This document shows positions 1-8,437 of a stretch of 64,000 nucleotides of DNA, piece by piece. Origin of the DNA: Parvibaculum sp963975745 (GTDB taxonomy: Bacteria; Pseudomonadota; Alphaproteobacteria; Parvibaculales; Parvibaculaceae); assembly GCF_963975745.1 (NCBI RefSeq), contig NZ_CAXBIB010000012.1:1-64000 (forward strand). Direction: 5' to 3'. How positions within the stretch are numbered: the stretch's first letter is position 1; the number at the start of each line of letters is the position of its first letter. A model generated the notes under the pieces. That model was not told the origin of the DNA. It made no database searches and was given only the letters and a program-made list of their open reading frames with translations. Made by a program: the position numbers and the translations under genes.

Positions 1-83
1 TCTGACGACCAAAGCACACTGTGTTTTGCAGAGGAATCCCCAAGGGGAGGGTGGTCGGTCATCGCAAGTCGTTTCTGTAACCC

Positions 84-228
84 CCGGGGATAAGTTTTTT
101 TCAGCCGCCGAATCGCGCCGCGCGCTTTCCGCCGCTCCCGGAACCGGGGATAAGTTATTTTCGTCCGGCCCTCGAATCGCCGTCACGCGAATGCCGCGCC
201 TCCTCAGAACCGGGGATTACTTTTTTTC
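84..228 (+). repeat. Three spaced copies of a CCGGGGATAAGTTWTTTTC motif
   Basis: Three 19-base copies lie at 84-102, 144-162 and 210-228, spaced 60 and 66 bases apart. Each starts CCGGGGAT and runs into a T-rich tail; the third reads GATTAC where the others read GATAAG. A reverse-orientation core (TTATCCCCG) lies at 320-328, and another reverse copy lies after rpoD at 61815-61827. The complement TTATCCCCG matches 7 of 9 bases of the DnaA box TTATCCACA. No convincing gene covers positions 1-365. The role is unknown. Confidence 0.6.
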
Positions 229-246
229 GCGAGGCTCCGAATTCCA

Positions 247-314
247 TTTGTGACAGTTTTTTGACAGTTCCGTGACAGAGGGGGGGGTCTGCTGTCGATT
301 TCCGCTGTCACAAA
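247..314. repeat. TGACAG iterons at 11-bp spacing inside a 10-bp inverted repeat
   Basis: TGACAG occurs at 251-256, 262-267 and 273-278, exactly 11 bases apart, so all lie on one face of the helix. The first is part of TTTGTGACAG (247-256), whose perfect complement CTGTCACAAA lies at 305-314. A CTGTCG half site lies at 292-297. The layout suggests cooperative binding of a protein, either an origin or an operator, but no protein can be named. The next gene, ychF, ends toward this region, so it does not use it as a promoter. Confidence 0.55.
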
Positions 315-365
315 CCGGGTTATCCCCGCCCCTTGAGAGGTGTGATCAGATGGCATTTCCGACGC

Positions 366-1475
366 TCAATTGGCAAAGCGGAAATGCATCACATCGCCGT
401 CCTGCACCACATAGTCCTTGCCCTCAAGACGCATCTTGCCGGCATCCTTGGCGCCCTGTTCGCCGCCGAGTTTCACATATTCGTCATAGGCGATCGTCTC
501 GGCACGGATGAATCCCTTCTCGAAGTCGGTATGGATGACGCCGGCGGCCGCCGGCGCACGCGTGCCGCGCGTGATCGTCCAGGCGCGCGTCTCTTTCGGA
601 CCCACCGTAAAGTAAGTGATCAGATCGAGAAGTGCATAGCCGGAGCGGATCAGACGCGCGAGGCCGGGTTCGGAAAGGCCCAGCGTTTCGAGATATTCCT
701 TGCGGTCGTCGGCCGGCAGTTGCGCGATCTCCTCCTCGATGCGGGCCGAGATCACGACAGCCTGCGCGCCTTCGGCTTTCGCGCGCGCCTCGACCGCCTT
801 CGAATATTCGTTGCCGGTCGCGGCGGATGCTTCCTCGACGTTGCAGACATAGAGCACCGGCTTCGAGGTCAGCAGGTTCAGGCCCTCCCAGGCCTTGATG
901 TCCTCGTCGGAAATCCTTCCCTGCGCCGTTGCCATGCGCGCGGGCTTGCCTTCGCGCAGAAGTTCAAGCGCCACCGACATCAGATCGAAAAGCTGTCTGG
1001 CTTCCTTGTCGCCCGTCTTTGCCTTCTTCTCGGCCGCCGCGGCGCGTTTCTCGAGGCTTTCGAGATCGGCCAGCATCAGTTCGGTCTCGACGATCTCGGC
1101 ATCGGCCAGCGGGTCGATGCGGTTCTCGACATGGGTGATGTCGTCGTCGACAAAGCAGCGCAGCACATAGGCGATCGCGTCGACCTCGCGGATCGTCGCG
1201 AGGAACTGGTTGCCGAGCCCTTCGCCCTTCGACGCGCCCTTCACCAGACCGGCGATGTCGACAAAGGTCAGGCGCGTCGGGATGATTTCCTTGCTCTTCG
1301 CGATGCGCGCCAGCTCGTCGAGCCGCGGGTCCGGCACCGCGACTTCGCCGACATTCGGCTCGATGGTGCAGAAGGGATAGTTGGCGGCCTGCGCGGCGGC
1401 AGTCTGCGTCAGCGCGTTGAAAAGCGTCGACTTGCCGACATTGGGCAGTCCGACAATGCCGCATTTGAAACCCAT
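366..1475 (-). CDS. ychF: Redox-regulated ribosome-binding ATPase YchF
   Basis: A 369-aa Obg-family P-loop protein. The G1 loop GLPNVGKST lies at residues 9-17. The specificity position reads NVEE rather than NKxD, which is the family's known reason for preferring ATP over GTP. A coiled-coil region follows, and a C-terminal TGS domain ends in FRFAN. YchF binds ribosomes and is linked to translation and the oxidative stress response. It is the last gene of a minus-strand group with pth, which ends 3 bases upstream, and rplY. Length and start (MGFKCGIVG) are normal for the family. Confidence 0.97.
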   Translation of the reverse strand: MGFKCGIVGLPNVGKSTLFNALTQTAAAQAANYPFCTIEPNVGEVAVPDPRLDELARIAKSKEIIPTRLTFVDIAGLVKGASKGEGLGNQFLATIREVDAIAYVLRCFVDDDITHVENRIDPLADAEIVETELMLADLESLEKRAAAAEKKAKTGDKEARQLFDLMSVALELLREGKPARMATAQGRISDEDIKAWEGLNLLTSKPVLYVCNVEEASAATGNEYSKAVEARAKAEGAQAVVISARIEEEIAQLPADDRKEYLETLGLSEPGLARLIRSGYALLDLITYFTVGPKETRAWTITRGTRAPAAAGVIHTDFEKGFIRAETIAYDEYVKLGGEQGAKDAGKMRLEGKDYVVQDGDVMHFRFAN

Positions 1476-1478
1476 GGC

Positions 1479-2099
1479 CTAGGCGTCTCCGTTCTTTGTG
1501 TCGTCGGTCTTTTTCGTCTTCGGCGGCTCGGGATTGAGCGCCAGATGGACCTTGTTGGCGAATGTCGCGTCCTTGCCTTCGGCCAGCAGCGGGGCGGCAT
1601 CGGCGATCGCCTCGATCAGCGGTTCGACCCAGGCGCTCATCTCGGCCTTCGAGAAGTCGCCCAGCACCGCGCCCAGCACGCGGTCCTTGCCGCCCGGATG
1701 GCCGATACCGATCCGTACACGGCGGAAATCGGGCCCGATATGCGCCGCGACCGAGCGGATGCCGTTATGGCCGGCCGCGCCGCCGCCGGTCTTGATGCGC
1801 AGTTTGGCCGGGGCGAGGTCGAGTTCGTCGTGGAAGACGACGACTTCGGCCGGCTCGATCTTGTAGAAGCGCATCGCCTCGCCGACGGCGCGCCCGCTTT
1901 CGTTCATGTAGGTGGTCGGCTTCAGCACGATCGCCTTTTCGCCGTCCAGCATGCCTTCCGCGACAAGGCCCTGGAAGCGCGCGCGCGGCGCGGCAAAGGA
2001 ATGGCGGCGGACAATCGCGTCCGCCGCCATGAAACCGATATTGTGGCGGTTGCGGGCATATTTCTCGCCCGGGTTGCCGAGACCGACGAGCAGGATCAT
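1479..2099 (-). CDS. pth: Peptidyl-tRNA hydrolase
   Basis: A 206-aa Pth1-family enzyme that frees tRNA from prematurely released peptidyl-tRNA in the cytoplasm. The N-terminal LGNPG motif, the catalytic His in NRHNIGFM (about residue 20), the HDELDL segment and the GGGAAGHNG loop are all visible. A charged, Lys- and Thr-rich C-terminal tail of about 15 residues extends beyond the folded domain. It lies between rplY (26 bases upstream) and ychF (3 bases downstream). The rplY-pth-ychF order is common in proteobacteria and suggests one translation-quality operon. Confidence 0.97.
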   Translation of the reverse strand: MILLVGLGNPGEKYARNRHNIGFMAADAIVRRHSFAAPRARFQGLVAEGMLDGEKAIVLKPTTYMNESGRAVGEAMRFYKIEPAEVVVFHDELDLAPAKLRIKTGGGAAGHNGIRSVAAHIGPDFRRVRIGIGHPGGKDRVLGAVLGDFSKAEMSAWVEPLIEAIADAAPLLAEGKDATFANKVHLALNPEPPKTKKTDDTKNGDA

Positions 2100-2125
2100 C
2101 GCCGGCTCCTTTCAGTTCAGGCGGA

Positions 2126-2773
2126 TCAGTCTTCCTTCTCGGAAGACTCTTCCGTCTTTTCCTCGGCCTTGGCTTCTTCGCCGGCGCTGGCTTCGGCCGA
2201 GACGACGGCGGCCGGTGCGGCGACGGTCGCAATGGTGAAGTCGCGATCGGTGATGGTCGGCTTCACATTGGCCGGCAGCGTGACGGCCGAAATATGAATC
2301 GAGTCGCCCATCTCGTAGCCCTTGAGGTCGATGTCGAGCTGCTCGGGAATCGCGTCGGCCGGGCAGATCAGTTCGACTTCGTGGCGCACGATGTTCAGCA
2401 CACCGCCGGCCTTGAGACCGGGCGAGGCTTCGTGGTTGTGGAAGTGAACCGGCACGTCGACGGTGACGGTCGCGTTCTTGCCGAGGCGCAGGAAATCGAC
2501 ATGGATGATGAAGTCGCGCACGGGTTCGAACTGCACGTCGCGCGGAATCACGCGTTCCTTCTTGCCGTTGATGTCGACATCGAGCACATGGCTCATGAAG
2601 GTGCCCGTGCGGTAGAGCGCATAGACGTCCTTGTAGCTGATGGCGATCAGTTCGGGCGACTTCTTGTCGCCATAGATGACGGCGGGAACGCGGCCTTCGC
2701 GACGAAGCGAGCGGACAGCCCCCTTGCTGCCTTTCTCGCGCGTCTCGGCAGCGAGAATCTTGGTCTCGGCCAT
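2126..2773 (-). CDS. rplY: 50S ribosomal protein L25 (long, general stress protein Ctc form)
   Basis: A 215-aa protein with the L25 5S-rRNA-binding domain in the first ~95 residues (KGAVRSLRREGRVPAVIYG near residue 20) and the Ctc-type C-terminal beta domain. An acidic, Glu/Ala/Lys-rich tail of about 30 residues ends the protein. The long form is usual in alphaproteobacteria; E. coli has only the short form. The start follows a GGAGA ribosome-binding site. A terminator-like hairpin lies immediately before that site (see 2786-2810). It leads the rplY-pth-ychF group. Confidence 0.96.
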   Translation of the reverse strand: MAETKILAAETREKGSKGAVRSLRREGRVPAVIYGDKKSPELIAISYKDVYALYRTGTFMSHVLDVDINGKKERVIPRDVQFEPVRDFIIHVDFLRLGKNATVTVDVPVHFHNHEASPGLKAGGVLNIVRHEVELICPADAIPEQLDIDLKGYEMGDSIHISAVTLPANVKPTITDRDFTIATVAAPAAVVSAEASAGEEAKAEEKTEESSEKED

Positions 2774-2785
2774 GACAAAATCTCC

Positions 2786-2810
2786 AATAAAAACAGGGCC
2801 TTAAGGGCCC
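2786..2810 (-). terminator. Hairpin plus U-tract directly upstream of the rplY ribosome-binding site
   Basis: Read on the minus strand, the arms GGGCC and GGCCC flank a CTTAA loop (2796-2810) and are followed by TGTTTTTATT (2786-2795). The rplY GGAGA site begins at the next bases. The hairpin could end transcription from prs. Because no room for a promoter remains between it and rplY, it could equally be a conditional attenuator in the rplY leader. The stem is short, at 5 bp. Confidence 0.55.
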
Positions 2811-2926
2811 ATGCGATGACCCGCAAGTCTCCTCCAGGGGTGTGGAAGTGCGGGATTGCGGGCCTTATAGCCGCCAATCGGGCAAAACTCAACCGGGGGC
2901 GGGAAGGGGGGCGGCGGCGGCCGGGC

Positions 2927-3862
2927 TCAGTCGAACAGGCTCGAAACCGAGCGTTCCTCGGCCGTGCGGCGCATCGCTTCGCCGATCAGCGGTGCGATCG
3001 AGACGACGCGGATGTTGTGGCTGACGCGGACGGCCTCGGTCGCCTGGATCGAATCCGTGATCACCAGTTCCTTCAATTGCGAGGCCGAGACGCGGGCGAC
3101 CGCGCCGCCGGACAGAACGCCATGCGTCACATAGGCCGAAACCTCGGTCGCGCCTTCCTTCAGCAGCGCTTCGGCCGCGTTGCAGAGTGTGCCGGCCGAG
3201 TCGACGATATCGTCGACCAGGATGCAGGAGCGGCCCTTCACGTCGCCGATGATGTTCATCACTTCCGACTCGCCGGCGCGTTCGCGGCGCTTGTCGACAA
3301 TGGCGAGATCGGCGCCGATGCGCTTGGCAATGGCGCGGGCGCGCACCACGCCGCCGACATCGGGCGAGACGATCATCACATTGCCGTTGGTCGGGTAGTG
3401 CTGCTCGATGTCGCGCGTCAGCACCGGCGCGGCAAAGAGATTGTCGGTCGGAATGTCGAAGAAGCCCTGAATCTGGCCGGCATGCAGGTCGAGCGTCAGC
3501 ACGCGGTCGGCGCCCGCGGTTGTCACCAGATTGGCGACGAGCTTGGCCGAAATCGGTGTGCGCGCGCCGGGTTTGCGGTCCTGCCGGGCATAGCCGAAAT
3601 AGGGAATCACCGCCGTGATGCGCCGCGCCGAGGCGCGCCGCAGCGCGTCCATGATGATCAGCGTTTCCATCAGGTGGTCGTTGGCCGGGTAGGAGGTCGA
3701 CTGGATCACGAAGACGTCTTCGCCGCGGACGTTCTCCTGGATCTCGACGAAGACTTCCATGTCGGCGAAACGGCGGACCACCGATTTGGTCAGGGGCAGG
3801 TTCAGATAGGCGGCGATTGCTTCGGCAAGCGACCGGTTGGAATTGCCTGCGACCAGTTTCAT
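2927..3862 (-). CDS. prs: Ribose-phosphate pyrophosphokinase (PRPP synthetase)
   Basis: A 311-aa class I enzyme that makes PRPP from ribose 5-phosphate and ATP for nucleotide, histidine, tryptophan and NAD synthesis. The N-terminal SNRSLAEAIA segment, the catalytic flexible loop around PYFGYARQDRK (about residue 100) and the PRPP-binding loop ILVDDIVDSAGT (about residue 220) are present. Length is normal. It lies 153 bases upstream of rplY on the same strand. A 13-bp palindrome lies about 90 bases upstream of its start (3950-3962). Confidence 0.97.
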   Translation of the reverse strand: MKLVAGNSNRSLAEAIAAYLNLPLTKSVVRRFADMEVFVEIQENVRGEDVFVIQSTSYPANDHLMETLIIMDALRRASARRITAVIPYFGYARQDRKPGARTPISAKLVANLVTTAGADRVLTLDLHAGQIQGFFDIPTDNLFAAPVLTRDIEQHYPTNGNVMIVSPDVGGVVRARAIAKRIGADLAIVDKRRERAGESEVMNIIGDVKGRSCILVDDIVDSAGTLCNAAEALLKEGATEVSAYVTHGVLSGGAVARVSASQLKELVITDSIQATEAVRVSHNIRVVSIAPLIGEAMRRTAEERSVSSLFD

Positions 3863-3949
3863 GCCGTGAACCCCGTCCTTCGCCCCTGTGTCTCACATTG
3901 CCGCCGCCGATCCTGCCGGAAGCATGACGGTCCGGTGACGGTGCGAGCG

Positions 3950-3962
3950 CCTTGTAACAAGG
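3950..3962. promoter_or_regulatory. 13-bp perfect palindrome upstream of prs
   Basis: CCTTGT-A-ACAAGG, with 6-bp arms and a single central base, lies in the 167-base gap between the upstream lipoprotein gene and prs, both on the minus strand. It could be an operator or the top of a weak hairpin. No T-tract follows. No regulator can be assigned. Confidence 0.3.
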
Positions 3963-4029
3963 GGACCGGGGCCTGTAAACACGCAACTCCGTGCCCGAAA
4001 TTGCCTGTTTTTACGCCCTGTATCGACAT

Positions 4030-5037
4030 TCAGGACTTGCCGGCAGGTGCGGCGAGAAGCGCCAATACACCATCGGCGGCAGCCTCGGCCGCGGTTTCGG
4101 CAAGCTTGCCCCAACTCCCCGCAACACGTGCCGCCTCGATGGCATTTCGCTGTTTCACCTCGCCGAGCCGCTTGCCCTCCGGTGAAGTGACCACCCAGCG
4201 GATCGAGACTTCGGTGCGTCCATCGCGGCGCGATGCGGTGACGACGCTGCCCTCGATCCGGTATCCCTCGTTGCGCAGCCATGTCGCCGTCGGCATGCGG
4301 CGCGCCAGCGCGCCGTCGAGGGCCTGCGTCAGTGCCGCGTTGCCGTCGCCCGGTGCTGCGCCGACGATGATTTCAAAGGGCCGGCGGTCCGGCTGCAGTT
4401 CTGCCATGTTCCCGGCGATGCTGCCGGTCACGATGCCACTATCGGTGTCGACTGCAGCCTGCACCCCGCCGCCGGCTTCGTTCCGGTGCCAGGCGGCCAG
4501 CTGCGCGGCCGCGCCGGCCGCGATGCGGCGCAGATCGTTGCTGTCGATATCGGCCCAGGGATCGTTGCTCCCGGCGCGGCGCGGCAGATTTTCCTCGTTG
4601 ACGACACGGTGAACACGCTCGCCCTGCGCGTCGTGCATATCGATCACCGTCACGACATAGGTGCCGTTTGCATTCCCGCCGGCACCCAGGGCGCCGGACA
4701 GTTCATATCGGCCGCTGCCGTCGCCTGCGAGCGGCAGCCTTGCCCTTGCAGCTTCTTCCCGCAACAGCGCGGCAAACATCTCGGCCTCTGCCGCGGGTAC
4801 GCCGCTCAATGCGGCAATCGCGATCGCCGGCACCACCTCAGGCATCGCGACCGCCGGTCCGGCCGGTTCGCTGACACGCGCATTGCGGTCCGATGCTGCG
4901 TCGTCGGCACAGGCCGCCATGGCGAAAATGGCGATGGCTGTGCCCACGCGCAGCCTGTGCGCGCCGGACCGTTTCCAGTCCGAAGCGTTCTGCCTGACAT
5001 CTGTTCGCGTTTGTGCCAGCACCGCCGGATGCCCCAT
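4030..5037 (-). CDS. Predicted lipoprotein of unknown function
   Basis: A 335-aa protein with a lipoprotein signal: a basic stretch, then GTAIAIFAMAAC with the lipobox MAAC about 43 residues from the chosen ATG. That n-region is long, so a GTG start about 14 residues before the Cys is possible. Reading upstream of 5037 only yields Arg-rich sequence antisense to pgeF, so I excluded it. The mature part is Ala- and Glu-rich with no motif I recognise. It lies 74 bases downstream of pgeF on the same strand as lgt, whose product would modify it. Function unknown. Confidence 0.75.
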   Translation of the reverse strand: MGHPAVLAQTRTDVRQNASDWKRSGAHRLRVGTAIAIFAMAACADDAASDRNARVSEPAGPAVAMPEVVPAIAIAALSGVPAAEAEMFAALLREEAARARLPLAGDGSGRYELSGALGAGGNANGTYVVTVIDMHDAQGERVHRVVNEENLPRRAGSNDPWADIDSNDLRRIAAGAAAQLAAWHRNEAGGGVQAAVDTDSGIVTGSIAGNMAELQPDRRPFEIIVGAAPGDGNAALTQALDGALARRMPTATWLRNEGYRIEGSVVTASRRDGRTEVSIRWVVTSPEGKRLGEVKQRNAIEAARVAGSWGKLAETAAEAAADGVLALLAAPAGKS

Positions 5038-5111
5038 TGCCCTGCCCGAATGGCGGGCGCCTCTGATCGAGCAGTCTAGTCCGATTCGGACCGCCGTTGC
5101 CGGCCTGTCGT

Positions 5112-5900
5112 CTATTCCGGCCGCAGCATGATGGCCGATATCTGGCGGCCATAATCCGGTTCGCCGCGGTGCGTCGCGCGGCGATAGGAAAAGAATCGGG
5201 ACTTCTCGGTATAGGTGCAATGGCCGAGCATGGCGACGGCGCCGATATCGGCGGCATGAAGCCGGGCTTCGGCATAGCCGGGCAGATCGAACATGAAATG
5301 ATCGGGCTTTTCGGAGGCAGTAAACCATCTGGCGTTGGTGCCATCCGCCTCGATGAAGCGATTCCGGAATTCGGGACCCACTTCATAGGCTTCGCGCGAG
5401 ATGCAGGGGCCGATCGCGGCCGCAATGCTGCCGCGCGTTGCGCCAAGCCCTTCCATGGCCGCAATGGTGGCCTCCATGACGCCGGTCAGGGCGCCCTTCC
5501 AGCCGGCATGGGCAGCGCCGACAATGCGGGCCTTCTTGTCGGCAAACAGAACCGGCGCACAATCGGCGGCCAGCACACCCAATACGATCCCGGGCGCGGC
5601 CGTCACCATCGCATCGGCCTGCGGCGCTGATTCCCACGTCCAGGGTGTCGTCACCTCGACCACATCGGCACTGTGAATCTGGTGGACAGTGACCAGATTG
5701 TCCGGTTCCACGCCCAGCGTCTGTGCGACATGGGCGCGATTCCGGCGCACGGCCGCCTTGTCGTCACCCGAGCCCAGACCGCAATTCAGCGACGCATAGA
5801 TGCCTTTCGACGCCCCGCCCTTCCGGGTAAAGAACCCGTGCCGGATATGCGGAACGACTTCGAGGGGCTTTGCGGTCAGCATCGGCGCTACCTCAGACAA
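5112..5900 (-). CDS. pgeF: Peptidoglycan editing factor PgeF (multicopper-oxidase-like laccase-domain protein)
   Basis: A 262-aa YfiH/YlmD-family protein. The HQIHSADVVEV segment (about residue 77), the ADCAPVLFAD loop (about residue 127) with the conserved Cys, and AHAGWKGAL (about residue 150) carry the family's Zn-binding Cys/His residues. Members have been described both as purine nucleoside phosphorylases and as editing factors that prevent wrong amino acids entering peptidoglycan stems. It overlaps the MidA-like gene by 8 bases, so the two are translationally coupled. Confidence 0.93.
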   Translation of the reverse strand: MSEVAPMLTAKPLEVVPHIRHGFFTRKGGASKGIYASLNCGLGSGDDKAAVRRNRAHVAQTLGVEPDNLVTVHQIHSADVVEVTTPWTWESAPQADAMVTAAPGIVLGVLAADCAPVLFADKKARIVGAAHAGWKGALTGVMEATIAAMEGLGATRGSIAAAIGPCISREAYEVGPEFRNRFIEADGTNARWFTASEKPDHFMFDLPGYAEARLHAADIGAVAMLGHCTYTEKSRFFSYRRATHRGEPDYGRQISAIMLRPE

Positions 5901-6975
5901 ATCCAGCGGGTGCCGCCGCGCCCTGTGGCGTGACGGCCAGAACCTTGAACAGGCTGCCCATCTCGCCGGGCGCGGTCAACCGCCGCAACGCCGCATCGAT
6001 GTCGCGGGCCTGACTTCCGGTTGCCTTCTCGCGCAATCGTGCCGCGCGCGCCTCGATTCCCAGCGCCGCAAGAAAGGCGCCTTGCTCGACCGGCCCGTGC
6101 GCTTGTGCGCCGCCGTCGCGGACAGCCAGCGCCAGCATCTCGAAATCGACATGTGCCGTCAGATCCGCTTCGCCAGGTGTGTCGAAGGGATCGACATATT
6201 GGTGGCCGCGCAGGGCCTGCAACGTGTCGCCCGGCGCGCTGCGGAGATGACCATAATCGACGATCAGGGCCGCGCCGCCGCTTGCGGAAATACGCGACGA
6301 TATGGTTTCGGCGATTGCCGTCGCGGCGGGGCAAATTTCGGCAATGGCGCCTGACGGCGCGTCGCGCATCGCGGGCGGCAGTCCCTTGTCGCCGGCAAGG
6401 GGAACGGGAGCGAGAACCGGGGAGAGTCTGCCATCTGTCAGGCCGATCTGGCGTTCGCACCAACCGCGCCCGGTCCGCTGATACTGGATGATTGGCATTG
6501 CATCGAAGAATTCATTCGCGACCAGGAAAAGCGGCCGATCGGGCAGGCTGTCGATGCGGTCGTGCCATATTGCCTGGGGCACAAGGTCTTTCTGGGCCTT
6601 GCGCAGCACGGGACTTGTCTCGACGAAATGCACTTCCGCCGCCGCGACCATGTCTGGAACGGCGCGCATGGCACGCAAGGCATCGCTCATCAGCGTCCCG
6701 CGGCCGGGGCCGAGCTCTGCCAGTACAAAGGATTTCGGCGCACCCTGCGCCATCCATGAATCGGCCAGCCAGAGGCCGATCAGTTCGCCGAACATCTGGC
6801 TGATTTCAGGTGCAGTGATGAAATCGCCGCGCATGCCCAGCGGGTCGCGCGTCATGTAGTAGCCGTGTTCGAGGTGCCCGAGCGCGAGCGCCATGTATTG
6901 CGAGAGCGGGATCGGGCCCGTCTCCTCGATCAGGCGCACAATGTGGCGGGCGAGCGCCGTGCGGCCGCTGCTCAT
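5893..6975 (-). CDS. Class I SAM-dependent methyltransferase, MidA/NDUFAF7 family
   Basis: A 360-aa protein of the DUF185 family. The SAM-binding segment ELGPGRGTLMSDALR lies at about residues 87-101, preceded by DFITAPEISQMFGELIG, a family hallmark. The eukaryotic relative NDUFAF7/MidA methylates an arginine of complex I subunit NDUFS2, so a role in NADH dehydrogenase assembly is a fair inference; it is untested in bacteria. It overlaps lgt by 4 bases and pgeF by 8. The order lgt-midA-pgeF is frequent in alphaproteobacteria. Confidence 0.9.
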   Translation of the reverse strand: MSSGRTALARHIVRLIEETGPIPLSQYMALALGHLEHGYYMTRDPLGMRGDFITAPEISQMFGELIGLWLADSWMAQGAPKSFVLAELGPGRGTLMSDALRAMRAVPDMVAAAEVHFVETSPVLRKAQKDLVPQAIWHDRIDSLPDRPLFLVANEFFDAMPIIQYQRTGRGWCERQIGLTDGRLSPVLAPVPLAGDKGLPPAMRDAPSGAIAEICPAATAIAETISSRISASGGAALIVDYGHLRSAPGDTLQALRGHQYVDPFDTPGEADLTAHVDFEMLALAVRDGGAQAHGPVEQGAFLAALGIEARAARLREKATGSQARDIDAALRRLTAPGEMGSLFKVLAVTPQGAAAPAGFV

Positions 6976-7799
6976 TTCCGTTTGGGCTTGGGCGTTGCGG
7001 CGTCGGCTGTTGCCGCCTTCCAGATGATCGCGGCGCCGATCAGGGCCATCGGCACCGACAGCGCCATACCCATGGTCGCCCAGCCGCCGAACAGGAATCC
7101 GATCTGTGCATCGGGTTCGCGGAAGAATTCGACTATGGTTCGCGCGACGCCATATCCGGCGATGAATCCACCCATCACGACGCCCGGCTTCTGCAGCATG
7201 CCGAAGCGATGCGTCAGCAGGCGGAGAACCAGGAACAGCACCACGCCTTCCAGCGCCGCCTCATAGAGCTGGCTCGGATGGCGCGGAAGGGGACCGCCGC
7301 CCGGAAAGACCACGCCCCAGGGAACATCCGTGACGCGGCCCCAGAGTTCGGCATTGATGAAATTGGCGATGCGGCCGAAAAAGAGCCCGATCGGCGCTGC
7401 CGCGCTTACCAGATCCATCATCGTCAAGGCGGGGAAGCCGCGTTTGCGGGCAAACCAGAACATCGCGACGAGAACGCCGAAGGCACCGCCGTGGAAACTC
7501 ATGCCGCCTTGCCAGACATAGAGAATTTCGAGCGGGTGCTGAAAGTAGTAGGCCGGATTGTAGACCAGCACATAGCCGAGACGGCCGCCGACAATCACGC
7601 CGAGCGCGGCCCAGAGCAGCGCATCGTCGATGTCGAGCCGCGTCACCGGCGACCTGGTGGGCCAGAGGCGCGGCGTTTCGGCCAGCGCAACGACATAGCG
7701 CCAGCCCAGGATGAGACCGGCGATATAGGCCAGGGCATACCAGCGGATCGCGAAGGGACCGATCTGGATCAGCACCGGGTCGATGTCGGGGAATGGCAT
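6972..7799 (-). CDS. lgt: Prolipoprotein diacylglyceryl transferase
   Basis: A 275-aa inner-membrane enzyme that transfers diacylglycerol from phosphatidylglycerol to the lipobox Cys of prolipoproteins. Seven or so hydrophobic segments are visible. GGRLGYVLVYNP (about residue 71), the MSFHGGAFG motif (about residue 99) and the signature GRIANFINAELWG (about residue 140) are present. It leads a minus-strand operon with midA-like and pgeF, followed by a lipoprotein gene. It is divergent from ubiK, with 166 bases between the starts. Confidence 0.97.
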   Translation of the reverse strand: MPFPDIDPVLIQIGPFAIRWYALAYIAGLILGWRYVVALAETPRLWPTRSPVTRLDIDDALLWAALGVIVGGRLGYVLVYNPAYYFQHPLEILYVWQGGMSFHGGAFGVLVAMFWFARKRGFPALTMMDLVSAAAPIGLFFGRIANFINAELWGRVTDVPWGVVFPGGGPLPRHPSQLYEAALEGVVLFLVLRLLTHRFGMLQKPGVVMGGFIAGYGVARTIVEFFREPDAQIGFLFGGWATMGMALSVPMALIGAAIIWKAATADAATPKPKRK

Positions 7800-7965
7800 G
7801 GGATTCGGCCTCGATATGGCCCCTCAGGGGCGATGGCGCGCTAGTTTGCCCCGGGGTCACTTCATGTCAAGGAAGGTGCCGGGCGGAGCGCGTCGTTCGG
7901 TCCGGTTCGCTTTCGGGCCGGGAGGCGCTATCCTCGATCGCGAAGCCGCAACCGGAGACCCGATA

Positions 7966-8265
7966 ATGACACAGACCCAGAACCGTATTCTCGACGAACT
8001 CGGGCGGCTCTTCACCAATGCCGCCGGTGCCGCGCAGGGTGTGCGAACCGAGGTCGAGACGCTGATCCGCGCCCAGGCCGAGCGGCTGGTGGCCGATATG
8101 GACCTTGTCGGCCGCGAGGAATTCGAGGCTGTACAGGCCATGGCCCGGCTCGCGCGGGAAGAAAACGAAGCCCTCAAGACGCGCATCGAGGTGCTGGAAG
8201 CTGCGCTTGCGGCGAAGAAGCTGAAGCCCGCCAAGCCGGCGCCGGCTGCAAGTGACGGCGATTGA
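7966..8265 (+). CDS. ubiK: Ubiquinone biosynthesis accessory factor UbiK (BMFP family)
   Basis: A 99-aa protein with two helical segments. The N-terminal part is amphipathic (ILDELGRLFTNAAGAAQGV), and the coiled coil (residues ~40-80) contains the BMFP-type VGREEFEAVQAMA motif. A Lys/Pro/Ala-rich tail ends it. UbiK homologs help aerobic coenzyme Q synthesis and bind lipids. I start at the ATG after an ACCGGAGACC stretch. An upstream in-frame extension runs through the lgt promoter region and was excluded. Confidence 0.88.
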   Translation: MTQTQNRILDELGRLFTNAAGAAQGVRTEVETLIRAQAERLVADMDLVGREEFEAVQAMARLAREENEALKTRIEVLEAALAAKKLKPAKPAPAASDGD

Positions 8266-8437
8266 TCGGAGCGGCCAGTTTCCCACAGCTTTTGTCCCGT
8301 TTTCGACCGACGATCCTTCCCTCAGGGTTGCGCCGACTCAACGCATCATGCAGGTTAGGTATCGTGTTCAGGGGCAGGACTGCCTACTAGATATGGGGTT
8401 TTGGCCCCGATCCGAGGCATCCGATGCGGGGGAACGA

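Noticed and set aside
1..330. Calling positions 1-330 the chromosomal origin
   Set aside because: No perfect DnaA box, dnaA, dnaN or other typical origin neighbour is visible, so I list only the repeats and leave the origin as a question.
5038..5328. N-terminal extension of the lipoprotein gene at 4030-5037
   Set aside because: The added 97 residues are Arg-rich, antisense to pgeF, and would bury the lipoprotein signal inside the protein.
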